From the NCBI GenBank assembly GCA_947449025.1, contig CANFQF010000011.1, forward strand, positions 1-37,754: 37,754 bases of DNA. Reading direction: 5' to 3'. The number at the start of each line of letters is the position of its first letter. The stretch's first letter is position 1. The notes below the pieces were generated by a model. That model was given only the letters and a program-made list of their open reading frames with translations, was not told where the DNA came from and did no database searches. The stretch is from Comamonadaceae bacterium (GTDB lineage: Bacteria; Pseudomonadota; Gammaproteobacteria; Burkholderiales; Burkholderiaceae_C). Shown piece by piece: positions 7,773-16,886 of the stretch. The translations under genes and the position numbers were made by a program.

Positions 7773-9838
7773 CAGCGGACTCTCATGCCCGGCTGCGCGC
7801 CTGGCCAGGGGTTGAGGATATAGATGCCCGGCTGGGCCTTCTCGTCGCCGTGGCTGGCGGCCAGCACCATGCCCTCGGACACGCCGAACTTCATCTTGCG
7901 CGGGGCCAGGTTGGCCACCATCACGGTGAGCTTGCCCACCAGGTCTTGCGGCTGGTAGGCCGAGGCGATGCCCGAGAAGACGTTGCGGGTGCGCCCCTCG
8001 CCCACGTCGAGCGTGAGGCGCAGGAGTTTGGTCGAGCCCTCGACCGCCTCGCAAGCGACGATCTGGGCGATGCGCAGGTCGATCTTGGCAAAGTCGTCGA
8101 TGGTGATGGTGTCTGCCATCGCCTCGCCGCCGGGCGGGGCCGGGGCCGCAGGGACCGCAGGGGCCGGTGCAGCATCGGCGGGGGGCTCGAAGAGCGCGTC
8201 GAGCAGCTTGGCATCGACCCGCTGCATCAGGTGCTGGTAGTTGCCCACCACATGCCCCGCGCCCAGTGGGCTGGCGGCGCTGGCCCAGTCGAGCGGCGCG
8301 CATTGCAAGAAGGCCTCGGCTTGCTCGGTCAGGGCGGGCAGCACGGGTTTGAGGCAGGCGGCCAGCACCTTGAAATGCTCGACGCACTCCGAGCCGATCG
8401 CGGCGGCCTCCAGGGCCTTGCCCTCCTTGGCCAGCTTCCATGGCGCGGCGCTGTCAAAGCGCAGGTTCACCGCGTCGGCGTAGGCCATGATTTCGCGCAG
8501 GGCCTTGCCGTATTCGCGCGCCTCATACAGGGCGGCCACGCTATCCACCAGTTTCGCGGGCTGCAAGGTGGCTGCATCGTTGGCCACGAGCTGGCCGCCG
8601 GGGATGAATTTCGCCGCGCGGGAGGCGATGTTGACGAACTTGCCCACCAGGTCGGCATTGACCCGGGCCGTGAAGTCGTCGGGGTTGAAGTCCACGTCTT
8701 CCACCCGGCCATTGAGCTTGGCGGCGATGTAGTAACGCAGCCACTCGGGGTTCATGCCCAGCGAAAGGTACTTGAGCGGGTCAATGCCGGTGCCGCGGCT
8801 CTTGGACATCTTCTCGCCGCTCACCGTGATGAAGCCGTGCACATTCACCTGCGACGGCGTCTTGCGGCCGGAGAACTGCAGCATGGCCGGCCAGAACAGG
8901 GTGTGGAAGTAGACGATGTCTTTGCCGATGAAGTGCACCTGCTCCACCGACGGGTCAGTCACGAATTCGTCGAAGGAGACCGCGGTGCGCGAGGCCGGAT
9001 GCCAGTGGTCCCGCGCCTGGCCTTTGTCGAAATGATTTTTCAGGCTGGCCAGGTAGCCCACTGGTGCGTCGAGCCAGACATAGAAATACTTGCCCGGTGC
9101 GTCCGGGATTTCGATGCCGAAATAGGGCGACTCGCGGGAAATGTCCCAGTCGGCCATGCCGGCCTCGAACCATTCGCTCGCCTTCTTGGCCATCTCGGGC
9201 TGAAGCCGGCCGGGGCTTTGCGTCCAGGTCTTGAGAAAGTCGACCACCTTCGGGTTCGACAGCTGGAAGAAGAAATGCTCGGAGCTGCGGATCTCGGGCT
9301 TGGCGCCGGTGAGCGTGGAGTAGGGCTCGATCAGGTCGGTGGGCGCGTAGACCGCGCTACACACCTCGCAGCTGTCGCCGTACTGGTCTTTGGCGTGGCA
9401 GGTGGGGCACTCGCCCTTGATGTAGCGGTCGGGCAGGAACATGCCCTTGACCGGGTCGTAGAACTGCTCGATGGTGCGGGTGGCGATCAGGCCGGCGGCC
9501 TTGAGGTCTTTGTAGATGCCTTGGGCCAGCTGGGTGTTCTCGGCGCTGTCGGTGCTGTGCCAGTTGTCAAAACGCACATGGAAGCCGTCGAGGTATTGCT
9601 GGCGGCCGGCGGCAATCTCGCCGACGAACTGCTGCGGCGTCTTGCCCGCCTTTTCGGCGGCAATCATGATGGGCGCACCGTGCGCATCGTCGGCGCCGAC
9701 GAAATGCACCATGTGCCCTCGCATGCGCTGAAAGCGCACCCAGATGTCGGCCTGGATGTACTCCATGATGTGCCCGATGTGGAACTTGCCGTTCGCATAG
9801 GGCAGGGCGGTGGTCACAAAAAGCTTGCGCTGGGTCAT
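7772..9838 (-). CDS. metG: Methionyl-tRNA synthetase
   Basis: The product is 688 residues and charges tRNA-Met with methionine. The class I HIGH motif is HIGH at residues 20-23 and the KMSKS loop is at about 341-345 (GEKMSKSRG). Zinc-knuckle cysteines occur as CPTC and CEVC at about residues 140-160. The C-terminal 105 residues (from about [18 protein letters not shown]) form the EMAP/Trbp111-like tRNA-binding and dimerisation domain, joined by a Pro/Ala-rich linker. Length matches the long MetG1-type enzyme. It is divergent from apbC, with 83 bp between the two starts, and its stop is fused to the start of the lipoprotein gene. Confidence 0.97.
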   Translation of the reverse strand: MTQRKLFVTTALPYANGKFHIGHIMEYIQADIWVRFQRMRGHMVHFVGADDAHGAPIMIAAEKAGKTPQQFVGEIAAGRQQYLDGFHVRFDNWHSTDSAENTQLAQGIYKDLKAAGLIATRTIEQFYDPVKGMFLPDRYIKGECPTCHAKDQYGDSCEVCSAVYAPTDLIEPYSTLTGAKPEIRSSEHFFFQLSNPKVVDFLKTWTQSPGRLQPEMAKKASEWFEAGMADWDISRESPYFGIEIPDAPGKYFYVWLDAPVGYLASLKNHFDKGQARDHWHPASRTAVSFDEFVTDPSVEQVHFIGKDIVYFHTLFWPAMLQFSGRKTPSQVNVHGFITVSGEKMSKSRGTGIDPLKYLSLGMNPEWLRYYIAAKLNGRVEDVDFNPDDFTARVNADLVGKFVNIASRAAKFIPGGQLVANDAATLQPAKLVDSVAALYEAREYGKALREIMAYADAVNLRFDSAAPWKLAKEGKALEAAAIGSECVEHFKVLAACLKPVLPALTEQAEAFLQCAPLDWASAASPLGAGHVVGNYQHLMQRVDAKLLDALFEPPADAAPAPAVPAAPAPPGGEAMADTITIDDFAKIDLRIAQIVACEAVEGSTKLLRLTLDVGEGRTRNVFSGIASAYQPQDLVGKLTVMVANLAPRKMKFGVSEGMVLAASHGDEKAQPGIYILNPWPGAQPGMRVR

Positions 9839-9921
9839 GGTGTTCTCGGAGGCAGCCCGCGATTTTATGTCGCGTCGTTAAACTGGCCGGCTTTTCGACC
9901 TCTGCGACCTGCGCAACCACC

Positions 9922-11016
9922 ATGGCCACCCCCGTCCCCCTCGATACCCTGTCCGCCGCCCTGGCCGCGGCCCAAGACCCCCTGACCGGGCGCGAATTCG
10001 GCGCCAAGGCCATCCGGGGCCTGCGCCTCGAGGGCGGCCAGGCCCGTTTCACCCTGGAGCTGGGCTACCCGGCCCGCAGCCAGCACGCGGCGATCACCGA
10101 GGTCCTGAGCCAGGCCGCCCGTGCGGTGGACGGTGTGGACGCGATCGAGGTGGCGTTCGAGCTGCAGGTCGTGCCCCATTCTGTGCAGCGCGGCTTGCAG
10201 CCCCTGCCCGGGGTGAAGAACATCATCGCCGTCGCCTCCGGCAAGGGTGGCGTGGGCAAATCCACCACCTCGGCCAACCTGGCCCTGGCCCTGGCTGCTG
10301 AAGGCGCCCGGGTGGGTTTGCTCGACGCCGACATCTACGGCCCGAGCCAGCCGATGATGATGGGACTGTCCGGCCGGCCCGAGTCGGAGGACGGCAAGAC
10401 CATGGACCCTCTGATGGGCCATGGCGTGCAGGTCATGTCCATCGGCTTCCTGGTCGGCCAGGACCAGGCCATGATTTGGCGCGGGCCCATGGCCACCCAG
10501 GCGCTCGAGCAGCTGCTGCGCCAGACCAAGTGGCAGGACCTCGACTACCTTGTCGTCGACATGCCTCCCGGCACCGGAGACATCCAGCTCACGCTTTCGC
10601 AGCGCGTGCCCATGACCGGCGCCATCATCGTGACCACCCCGCAGGACATCGCCCTGCTCGACGCGCGCAAGGCGGTCACCATGTTCGAGAAGGTGGGCGT
10701 TCCCATCCTCGGTCTGGTGGAGAACATGGCGGTTCACATCTGCGCCCAATGCGGTCATGCCGAGCATGTGTTCGGCGAGGGTGGCGGGCAGCGCTATGCC
10801 GCCGAGCGTGGGATTGCCTACCTGGGCGCGCTGCCCCTGCACATCGCCATCCGCGAGCAGGCCGACGGCGGCCGGCCGACGGTGGTGGCCGAACCCGAGG
10901 GCACGCTGGCGGGCCTGTACAAGTCGGTGGCTCGCCAGGTCGGGGTGGCGGTGGCGGCACGCACCAAGGACTACTCGGGCAAATTCCCGACCATTACCCT
11001 GTCCAAGAACACCTGA
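9922..11016 (+). CDS. apbC: Iron-sulfur cluster carrier protein ApbC/Mrp
   Basis: This is a 364-residue cytoplasmic P-loop ATPase that assembles and delivers Fe-S clusters. An N-terminal MIP18/DUF59 domain (about 1-85) is followed by the deviant Walker A SGKGGVGKST at residues 106-115, the DADIYGPS switch region and the DMPPGTGD motif. The cluster-binding pair CAQC is at residues 274-277. Full length for the family with both domains. It is head-to-head with metG, an arrangement common in betaproteobacteria. No partner gene follows; the next gene is the NRPS. Confidence 0.96.
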   Translation: MATPVPLDTLSAALAAAQDPLTGREFGAKAIRGLRLEGGQARFTLELGYPARSQHAAITEVLSQAARAVDGVDAIEVAFELQVVPHSVQRGLQPLPGVKNIIAVASGKGGVGKSTTSANLALALAAEGARVGLLDADIYGPSQPMMMGLSGRPESEDGKTMDPLMGHGVQVMSIGFLVGQDQAMIWRGPMATQALEQLLRQTKWQDLDYLVVDMPPGTGDIQLTLSQRVPMTGAIIVTTPQDIALLDARKAVTMFEKVGVPILGLVENMAVHICAQCGHAEHVFGEGGGQRYAAERGIAYLGALPLHIAIREQADGGRPTVVAEPEGTLAGLYKSVARQVGVAVAARTKDYSGKFPTITLSKNT

Positions 11017-11060
11017 GTCCCCGAGCCCCGGCGAGCCAGGGCCCGAAGGTGCTGGCGCGA

Positions 11061-11080
11061 CAGAGCCTGCGCAAGCTCTG
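11061..11080 (+). terminator. Imperfect palindrome after apbC, possible terminator
   Basis: The 20-bp palindrome CAGAGCCTGCGCAAGCTCTG has only one mismatched pair and could fold as a hairpin 45 nt after the apbC stop. No T-run follows, so it could equally be a protein-binding site within the 188-bp gap before the NRPS gene. I see no other clear structure in that gap. Confidence 0.3.
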
Positions 11081-11204
11081 AGATCGCCCAAGTCCTGCTC
11101 ATGCGGGGCACAGACGTCGCAAGGTGTAAGGCACGGCCCATGCGCGGGGCTGCTGCTGCCTAGCATCCGCCCGTTCTCATTTTTTCCATGGGACGGGGGT
11201 GGGC

Positions 11205-14200
11205 ATGATCAATCCGATTCGGGCCGTATTTGTGGGCGACGGCAGCCTGGTGGTCCGATGCGTCGAGGCCTTTGTGCAGGCCGGGCACCAGGTGGCCTGC
11301 ATCGCCAGCGCCGACGCCGCCGTGCTGGCCTGGGCGCAGGACGAGGGCCTGCCCTGCGAGCAGGTGCAGGGCTTGCCACTAGTGCCACGCTTGGCCGGCG
11401 CTGACTTCGACGTCCTGTTCTCCATCGGCTGGCTGCATCGCCTGCCGCCGCCGCTGCTTGCGCAGGCTCGCCGTATTGCGCTCAACTTCCACGACGGCCC
11501 ACTGCCCCGCCACGGCGGGCTCAATGCGCCGGCCTGGGCACTGCTCGAGGGGGCCCACCACCACGGCGTGACCTGGCACGAGATGACGTCGGCACTGGAT
11601 GCCGGCCGCATCGCCTGCGAGTTGTCATTCGACCTCTCGCCCGACGAAACGGCCTTGAGTCTGAACACCCATTGCTACGAGGCGGGCTTTCGGTCCTTCC
11701 TCACGCTCATGGACCTGCTCGCCCGCGATGCGCTGGTGCTGCGCCGCCCCTTGGCCCCGCCGCGGCTGCATGGCCGCCACCAGCGGCCGGCGGCCCTGGC
11801 CACTCTGGACTGGCGTCGGCCTGCTGCCGAACTTGCGGCGCAATGCCGGGCTCTGGACTTCGGCCCCACGCCCAATCCGCTGGCCTGTCCCAAGCTGTGG
11901 TGCGGGGGGCGCTTGCTGCGCGTGGGATCTGCGCAGTCCGAGGCGCCGACCGACCCCCCACTGGCGCCCGGCTGTGTGCTGGCGCAAGAGGCAGACCGGC
12001 TCTGGCTGGCCACAGGGCAGGGAACCCTGCGGCTCGAGGGCTTGGTGGCACTCGATGGCGGGCCGCTGCCCGTCCTGGTGCCTGGCCAATTGCTCGAACC
12101 GTTGCCCTTCGGGCGCCTGCAGCGCCTGGCCGAGGCCCGGCCTGCGCTGGCGCGTGGTGAGGCTGCCTGGCGTCCTCGCTTGCTGGCCCTGGCCGCGGGC
12201 CCCTTGGCGGCGCCGCCGCATCCGCGTCGCCATGCCCTCGCAGGGCCCGAGCTTTCCGAGCCCGCCACCCGCCAAACCGCTACTCCTGAAACCGACCTCC
12301 AGGAACCCGACCTGCGCGATCCGGGGCTCGCCGAATCGGACATCGACGCGACCTGCATTGCAGCGACGCGGACGGGAGCGCCTTCCAGGCCCCGCGCCCT
12401 GGAAGTGCCCCTGCCGGTCGATCCGGTGACCTGCGCCATGCCCGGTCATACCCTGCTGGCAGGCTGCGCCGCCTGGCTGGCCGCCGTCTCGGGCGAGCCC
12501 CGTGCGGCCCTGGCCTGGCGGGACCCGTTTCTGGTGCAGGCCAGTGAGGGGCTCGCGCCCCATGTGGCGCTCTGGTGGCCGCTGCTCCTGAATGTCGCCC
12601 GCGATACCCGCGCAGCCGACCTGCGCGAGTCCGCCGGCGAGGCGCTCGCCCTGGCCCGCGCTGACGGGCCCATCACGGCCGATTTGCCTCAGCGTCTGGG
12701 CCGGTCCGGGCCGCAGGTGCCCGCCCTGGGCGTGTGCATCGGGCCTTGGCCCGAGGGCCTGGATCTGGATGCGCCCGGGCTCTGCCTGATGGTGCCGGCG
12801 CTGGCGGATGCACTGCCCGGGCAACTTGCGGAACCTGCCCAAGGGGCTGAGGCCGGTGCGCAGGCGGATGCCTCGCAGGCCGCTGCTGCGACACCCGGTC
12901 CTTGGCGCCTGCGTGTGGACGCCCGGATGTGGACCGCGCCAGTCGCCCTCGAGATGGCGGCGCAGCTGGCGGCCTGGCTGCCCCGCTTTGCCCGCCACGC
13001 CGGCGCGGTGGGGGCGCTGTCCCTGTTGCCGCCCTCTGATCTGGACCGGCTCGCCGAACTTCACGACGGCGCGCAGACCGTCGATCAGCGCGGCGGCCTG
13101 TGGGCCGCGGTGGCGCGCGGCCTGGCGCGTCATCCCGAGGCGGTGGCGCTTGAATGGGACAGCGGCACTGGCGGCCCAAGCCAAAGCCTGTCTCGGGCCG
13201 AGCTCGCCCGCCGCGTCGATGCGCTGGCGGCGCTGCTGCGCGCGCGCGGGGTGGGTCGGCGCGATTTGGTGGGGGTGTGCCTGCCGCGCGGCCCGCAGCT
13301 GCTGGTGGCGGTGCTGGCGATTCTGGCCCGTGGCGGCGCCTACCTGCCGCTCGACCCCGACTACCCCGCCGACCGGCTCCGCTTCATGTGCCGTGACGCC
13401 GGGTTGCGCCGGGTGATTGGTGCAGACGAGGCGGCCACCGTGCTGGGGATGCCGCTGACGGCCATGGTCTCCCCCCTGGATGCGTGGCCGGGCGAGGGGG
13501 CTGGCGCAGAAGCCGACGCACAGCCCCACGCGCAATTTGGCGCGGAACATGAAGTGGGAGGGCCGGCTGGCCTGGGGCTGGTTCTCGGCCAGGCAACCCC
13601 GCCCAGGGTGGAGGAGGGTGACGAAGATGCGGAGGATGACGAGGGTGAAGATGGATACGAAGGTCAGGATGAAGACGATGAAGTCGAGACCGAAGAGCTC
13701 CTGCCCGCCGACCTTGGCTACCTGATCTACACCTCCGGCTCCACCGGACTGCCCAAGGGGGTGGAGATCAGCCAAGGCAGTGTGCTGAACTTCTTTGCCG
13801 GCATGGATGCGGTGCTGGCCGATGCCAAGGCCGACCACGATGCCGCCGTCGCCGGACGCTGGCTGGCGGTCACCAGCCTGTCCTTTGACATCTCGGTGCT
13901 GGAGCTTTTGTGGACCCTCTCGCGGGGATTCACCGTGGTGATGCATGGCGCCGGGCCGACGGCAGCCTTGGGCGCCTCTGCCACTGCGGCTATTCCTAAC
14001 GCTGCTGCCGCTCCTGCCACCGCGGCCCTGATGCCGGGCGGTGCCCCTCAGTGGAGCCTGTTTCACTTTGCCAGCGAGCGTGAGGGCGCGGACACCGATG
14101 ACGCCGGGGCCGCCTATCGTCTGCTGATCGACGCCGCGCGTTTTGCCGACACCCATGGCTTTGCCGCCATCTGGACGCCCGAGCGCCACTTTCACGGCTT

Positions 14201-16877
14201 TGGCGGTCCCTTTCCCAATCCCGCGTTGATCTCCGCCGCACTCGCCATGGTGACCCGCCATGTGCAGCTGCGCGCGGGCAGCTGCGTGCTGCCCTTGCAT
14301 CATCCGCTGACGGTGGCCGAGGACTGGGCTCTGGTCGACCGGCTCTCAGGCGGCCGGGTGGGCGTTTCCTTCGCCGCCGGCTGGCAGCCGCAGGACTTTG
14401 TGCTGGCGCCAGCGGCCTGGGCTGGCCGGCGCCAGCAGATGTTCGAGGGCATCGATGCAGTGCGGCGCCTGTGGCGGGGCGAGGCGCTGGCCTGGCCCGG
14501 ACCCGAGGGGCAGACGGTGACGGTGCGCACCCTGCCGCGACCGGTGCAGGCCGAGTTGCCAGTGTGGGTGACGGTGGCCGGCAACCCGCAGACCTTTGCC
14601 GAGGCCGGCCGGGCCGGCTGCCATGTGCTTACCCACCTGCTGGGGCAGTCTGTTCCGGAGTTGGCTGCCAAGGTGTCGGTGTACCGCGCGGCTTGGGACG
14701 TCGCCGGCCATCCGGGTCGGGGCCAGGTGGCCCTGATGCTGCACACCTTCGTCGGCGACGACGAAGACGCGGTGCGCGAGGCAGCGCGTGCACCGCTCAA
14801 GGCCTATCTGCGCGAGGCCATGGATTTGATTCGACGGGCCGACTGGCGCTTTCCCACGTTCGCCGCGCCAGCGGCCAGCGGGGAACCGGTCTGTTCCGAC
14901 GCGGGGAGGGGCGGCCCGTCGGTTCCCACGACGCGCGCAGAGTCGCCTGTGCACGTGGGGCAGGGCGACACGGCGGTCCAGGCAGACGGCCAGCGGGCCC
15001 CCGGTGGTGGCCTCGCCGACTTTGCCGAGCACCCCCCGACGGCGCAGGAGACCGAAGCCCTGTTGGAGCACGCCTTTGAGCGCTACGCGCGCGGCAGCGC
15101 CCTCATCGGCACGCCCGAGCGTTGCATGGACCTGGTGGCGCAGCTCGCCCAGCTTGGCCTGGACGAAATCGCCTGCCTGATCGACTTCGGCATCCCTGCC
15201 GACGAGGTGCTGGCGCATTTGCCGGATCTGCACCGTTTGAAGGGCCTGGCGCAGGTCAGGTTAGGAGCAGGGGCGGAGGCGAAGGTGGAGTCGGGGGCGG
15301 TGACTGTGCCGGCACACCGCCCCGGTGCACACGCCGAGCAGGCGGCCTGCCGCGCCCTGTCGGTAGGGGCGGCGCTCACGCGCCACCGCATCACCCATCT
15401 GCAATGCACGCCTTCGCAGGCGGCAATCTTGCTGGTCGACGACGCGGGTCGGCAAGGGCTGTCCCAGCTGTCTGCGCTGCTCGTGGGCGGAGAGGCACTA
15501 CCGCCCACGATGGCCGGCGCGCTGCGAGATCAGGTTCCCGGTCTGGTGCTGAACATGTATGGCCCGACCGAGGCCACGGTGTGGTGCAGCGCCTGGGCGC
15601 TGCCGGCTCGGGTCCCGGGCGCGAGGCAGGCTGCGGGGGCGGGGCCGATGGCTGTCTCCCTTGGCCGCCCTCTGGCCCGTACCGGGCTTCACCTGCGCAA
15701 CACCTGGGGGCAGGAGTGTCCCGCCTTTGTTCCCGGTGAACTCTGCGTGTCGGGCGTCTGTCTGGCCCGGGGGTACCACGCGCGACCGGCGCTCGATGCC
15801 GAGCGCTTTGTCGATGACCCCTTGCGTCCGGGTCGGCGGCTATACCGTACTGGCGATCAGGTGCAGCGCGAACCCGATGGCCGGCTGGCCTTCCTCGGCC
15901 GCGCGGACCACCAGGTGAAGGTGCGCGGTCACCGCATCGAGCTCGGTGAGATCGAGGCCGCCCTGGCAAGCCAGCACGGCGTGCACGAGGCCGTGGTGGT
16001 CGCCTGCCGCGATGGCGTAGGTGATGCGTGGCTGCAGGCCTTCGTCACGCCGCGACCAGGGCAGTCGCCCCAGCCGCTGGATCTGGCGCGCGCCCTGGCC
16101 CGCCAGCTGCCCGAGTTCATGCTGCCCCGGGGTATCGCCCTGCGCGACGCCTTGCCCAAAACGCCCAACGGAAAAGTCGACCGTCAGGCGCTCGCGGCGA
16201 CAGGCCGGGCGGGCGGGTCCAAGCGGCCGCTGCTTTCGCCGCAGCCACACCTGCAGCCACACCTTTCAGCGCAACGACCTGCAACACCACGACCACAGGC
16301 GCAAGTACAGACCCCAGCAATGTCGCATCCCAGCATCGCCAGCGTGCCTGCCCCGCCAGACTCTGCGCACCTGTTCGAGACCCGAACGCCCGCCGCGTTC
16401 TCTGTCACTCCCGACGCGGCACCGGTCCCCCCGGCGTGGGGTCATCACCTCGCCGCGATCGCCGTGACCCGCGCCGTCCTGACCGCAGCGCCGGACGCGC
16501 AGAGGGTGAGCGCCGCGAATGACCAAGGCGCGAAGGAGGAGGCACGAGAGGTGCCGGAATTGGCGGCGTTTGAAGCCCTTGTGGCCCAGACCTGGCGTGC
16601 GGTGCTGGGCAAGCAGGAGATAGGTCATGAGGTCAACTTCTTCGACCTCGGCGGCCATTCGCTGGCCGTGATCCAGGTGCAGCGGCGCCTGCGAGAGGCC
16701 TGCGGGATCGAGATCCCGGTGATCGAAATGTTCCGTCTGACCACCATTGCTTCGCTGGCGCGTCACCTCGCGGCGCAAGCGGGCGCCAGCGCCGCGCCGG
16801 TTGCAACGCCAACCGTCTCCGTCGGGCAGGACCGGGCGCTGGCCCGGCGCGCCTTGCGTGACAGGCTCACAGGCTAG
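11205..16877 (+). CDS. NRPS: formyltransferase - adenylation (Gly-like) with embedded luciferase-like monooxygenase - PCP
   Basis: The product is 1890 residues from the ATG at 11205; a GTG two codons earlier is possible. Domains: formyltransferase-like domain (about 1-310) with N94, H96 and D132, matching the N-H-D catalytic triad and its 38-residue spacing in methionyl-tRNA formyltransferase; a Pro/Ala-rich stretch and a condensation-domain-like remnant (about 400-620) without HHxxxDG; adenylation domain from about 630, with the A3 loop at about 840-850. Between A4 (FDISVLEL, D895) and A5 (NMYGPTE, M1451) sits a luciferase-like FMN-dependent monooxygenase domain (about 949-1350). A10 has K1657; the carrier domain has S1819 in LGGHSL. 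The ten specificity residues read DILQLGMVWK, very close to the known glycine code. Inferred role: loads, N-formylates and possibly alpha-oxidises glycine, then hands it to the PKS 9 nt downstream. Confidence 0.9.
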   Translation: MINPIRAVFVGDGSLVVRCVEAFVQAGHQVACIASADAAVLAWAQDEGLPCEQVQGLPLVPRLAGADFDVLFSIGWLHRLPPPLLAQARRIALNFHDGPLPRHGGLNAPAWALLEGAHHHGVTWHEMTSALDAGRIACELSFDLSPDETALSLNTHCYEAGFRSFLTLMDLLARDALVLRRPLAPPRLHGRHQRPAALATLDWRRPAAELAAQCRALDFGPTPNPLACPKLWCGGRLLRVGSAQSEAPTDPPLAPGCVLAQEADRLWLATGQGTLRLEGLVALDGGPLPVLVPGQLLEPLPFGRLQRLAEARPALARGEAAWRPRLLALAAGPLAAPPHPRRHALAGPELSEPATRQTATPETDLQEPDLRDPGLAESDIDATCIAATRTGAPSRPRALEVPLPVDPVTCAMPGHTLLAGCAAWLAAVSGEPRAALAWRDPFLVQASEGLAPHVALWWPLLLNVARDTRAADLRESAGEALALARADGPITADLPQRLGRSGPQVPALGVCIGPWPEGLDLDAPGLCLMVPALADALPGQLAEPAQGAEAGAQADASQAAAATPGPWRLRVDARMWTAPVALEMAAQLAAWLPRFARHAGAVGALSLLPPSDLDRLAELHDGAQTVDQRGGLWAAVARGLARHPEAVALEWDSGTGGPSQSLSRAELARRVDALAALLRARGVGRRDLVGVCLPRGPQLLVAVLAILARGGAYLPLDPDYPADRLRFMCRDAGLRRVIGADEAATVLGMPLTAMVSPLDAWPGEGAGAEADAQPHAQFGAEHEVGGPAGLGLVLGQATPPRVEEGDEDAEDDEGEDGYEGQDEDDEVETEELLPADLGYLIYTSGSTGLPKGVEISQGSVLNFFAGMDAVLADAKADHDAAVAGRWLAVTSLSFDISVLELLWTLSRGFTVVMHGAGPTAALGASATAAIPNAAAAPATAALMPGGAPQWSLFHFASEREGADTDDAGAAYRLLIDAARFADTHGFAAIWTPERHFHGFGGPFPNPALISAALAMVTRHVQLRAGSCVLPLHHPLTVAEDWALVDRLSGGRVGVSFAAGWQPQDFVLAPAAWAGRRQQMFEGIDAVRRLWRGEALAWPGPEGQTVTVRTLPRPVQAELPVWVTVAGNPQTFAEAGRAGCHVLTHLLGQSVPELAAKVSVYRAAWDVAGHPGRGQVALMLHTFVGDDEDAVREAARAPLKAYLREAMDLIRRADWRFPTFAAPAASGEPVCSDAGRGGPSVPTTRAESPVHVGQGDTAVQADGQRAPGGGLADFAEHPPTAQETEALLEHAFERYARGSALIGTPERCMDLVAQLAQLGLDEIACLIDFGIPADEVLAHLPDLHRLKGLAQVRLGAGAEAKVESGAVTVPAHRPGAHAEQAACRALSVGAALTRHRITHLQCTPSQAAILLVDDAGRQGLSQLSALLVGGEALPPTMAGALRDQVPGLVLNMYGPTEATVWCSAWALPARVPGARQAAGAGPMAVSLGRPLARTGLHLRNTWGQECPAFVPGELCVSGVCLARGYHARPALDAERFVDDPLRPGRRLYRTGDQVQREPDGRLAFLGRADHQVKVRGHRIELGEIEAALASQHGVHEAVVVACRDGVGDAWLQAFVTPRPGQSPQPLDLARALARQLPEFMLPRGIALRDALPKTPNGKVDRQALAATGRAGGSKRPLLSPQPHLQPHLSAQRPATPRPQAQVQTPAMSHPSIASVPAPPDSAHLFETRTPAAFSVTPDAAPVPPAWGHHLAAIAVTRAVLTAAPDAQRVSAANDQGAKEEAREVPELAAFEALVAQTWRAVLGKQEIGHEVNFFDLGGHSLAVIQVQRRLREACGIEIPVIEMFRLTTIASLARHLAAQAGASAAPVATPTVSVGQDRALARRALRDRLTG
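13608..13706 (+). repeat. Acidic low-complexity insert in the adenylation domain
   Basis: About 33 codons, almost all Glu, Asp or Gly, lie just before the A3 ATP-binding loop. The plus strand here is purine-rich (GAA, GAT, GAG runs), unlike the surrounding sequence. It is in frame, so the adenylation domain is not broken. It replaces a normally short loop between the A2 and A3 motifs. Confidence 0.75.
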
Positions 16878-16886
16878 GAACGGCGT

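Noticed and set aside
13608-13706. Acidic stretch as sign of a frameshift in the NRPS
   Set aside because: The A3 loop follows in the same frame and the A domain continues intact after it.
11625-14303. Long open frame (892 codons) antisense to the NRPS gene
   Set aside because: It is a shadow: strong GC bias at third positions keeps the opposite strand open. Translation is Arg/Gly/Gln/Pro-rich with no family resemblance, and the sense frame carries all NRPS motifs. The same holds for antisense frames over metG (7727-9985) and the RNase gene (28295-30247).
14046-15250. Embedded oxidase as a thiazoline oxidase
   Set aside because: Thiazoline oxidases are flavin domains of another fold, usually after A8 or the PCP. 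This one has luciferase-like wording (FAAIWTPERHFHGFGG, SFAAGWQPQDF) and lies between A4 and A5.
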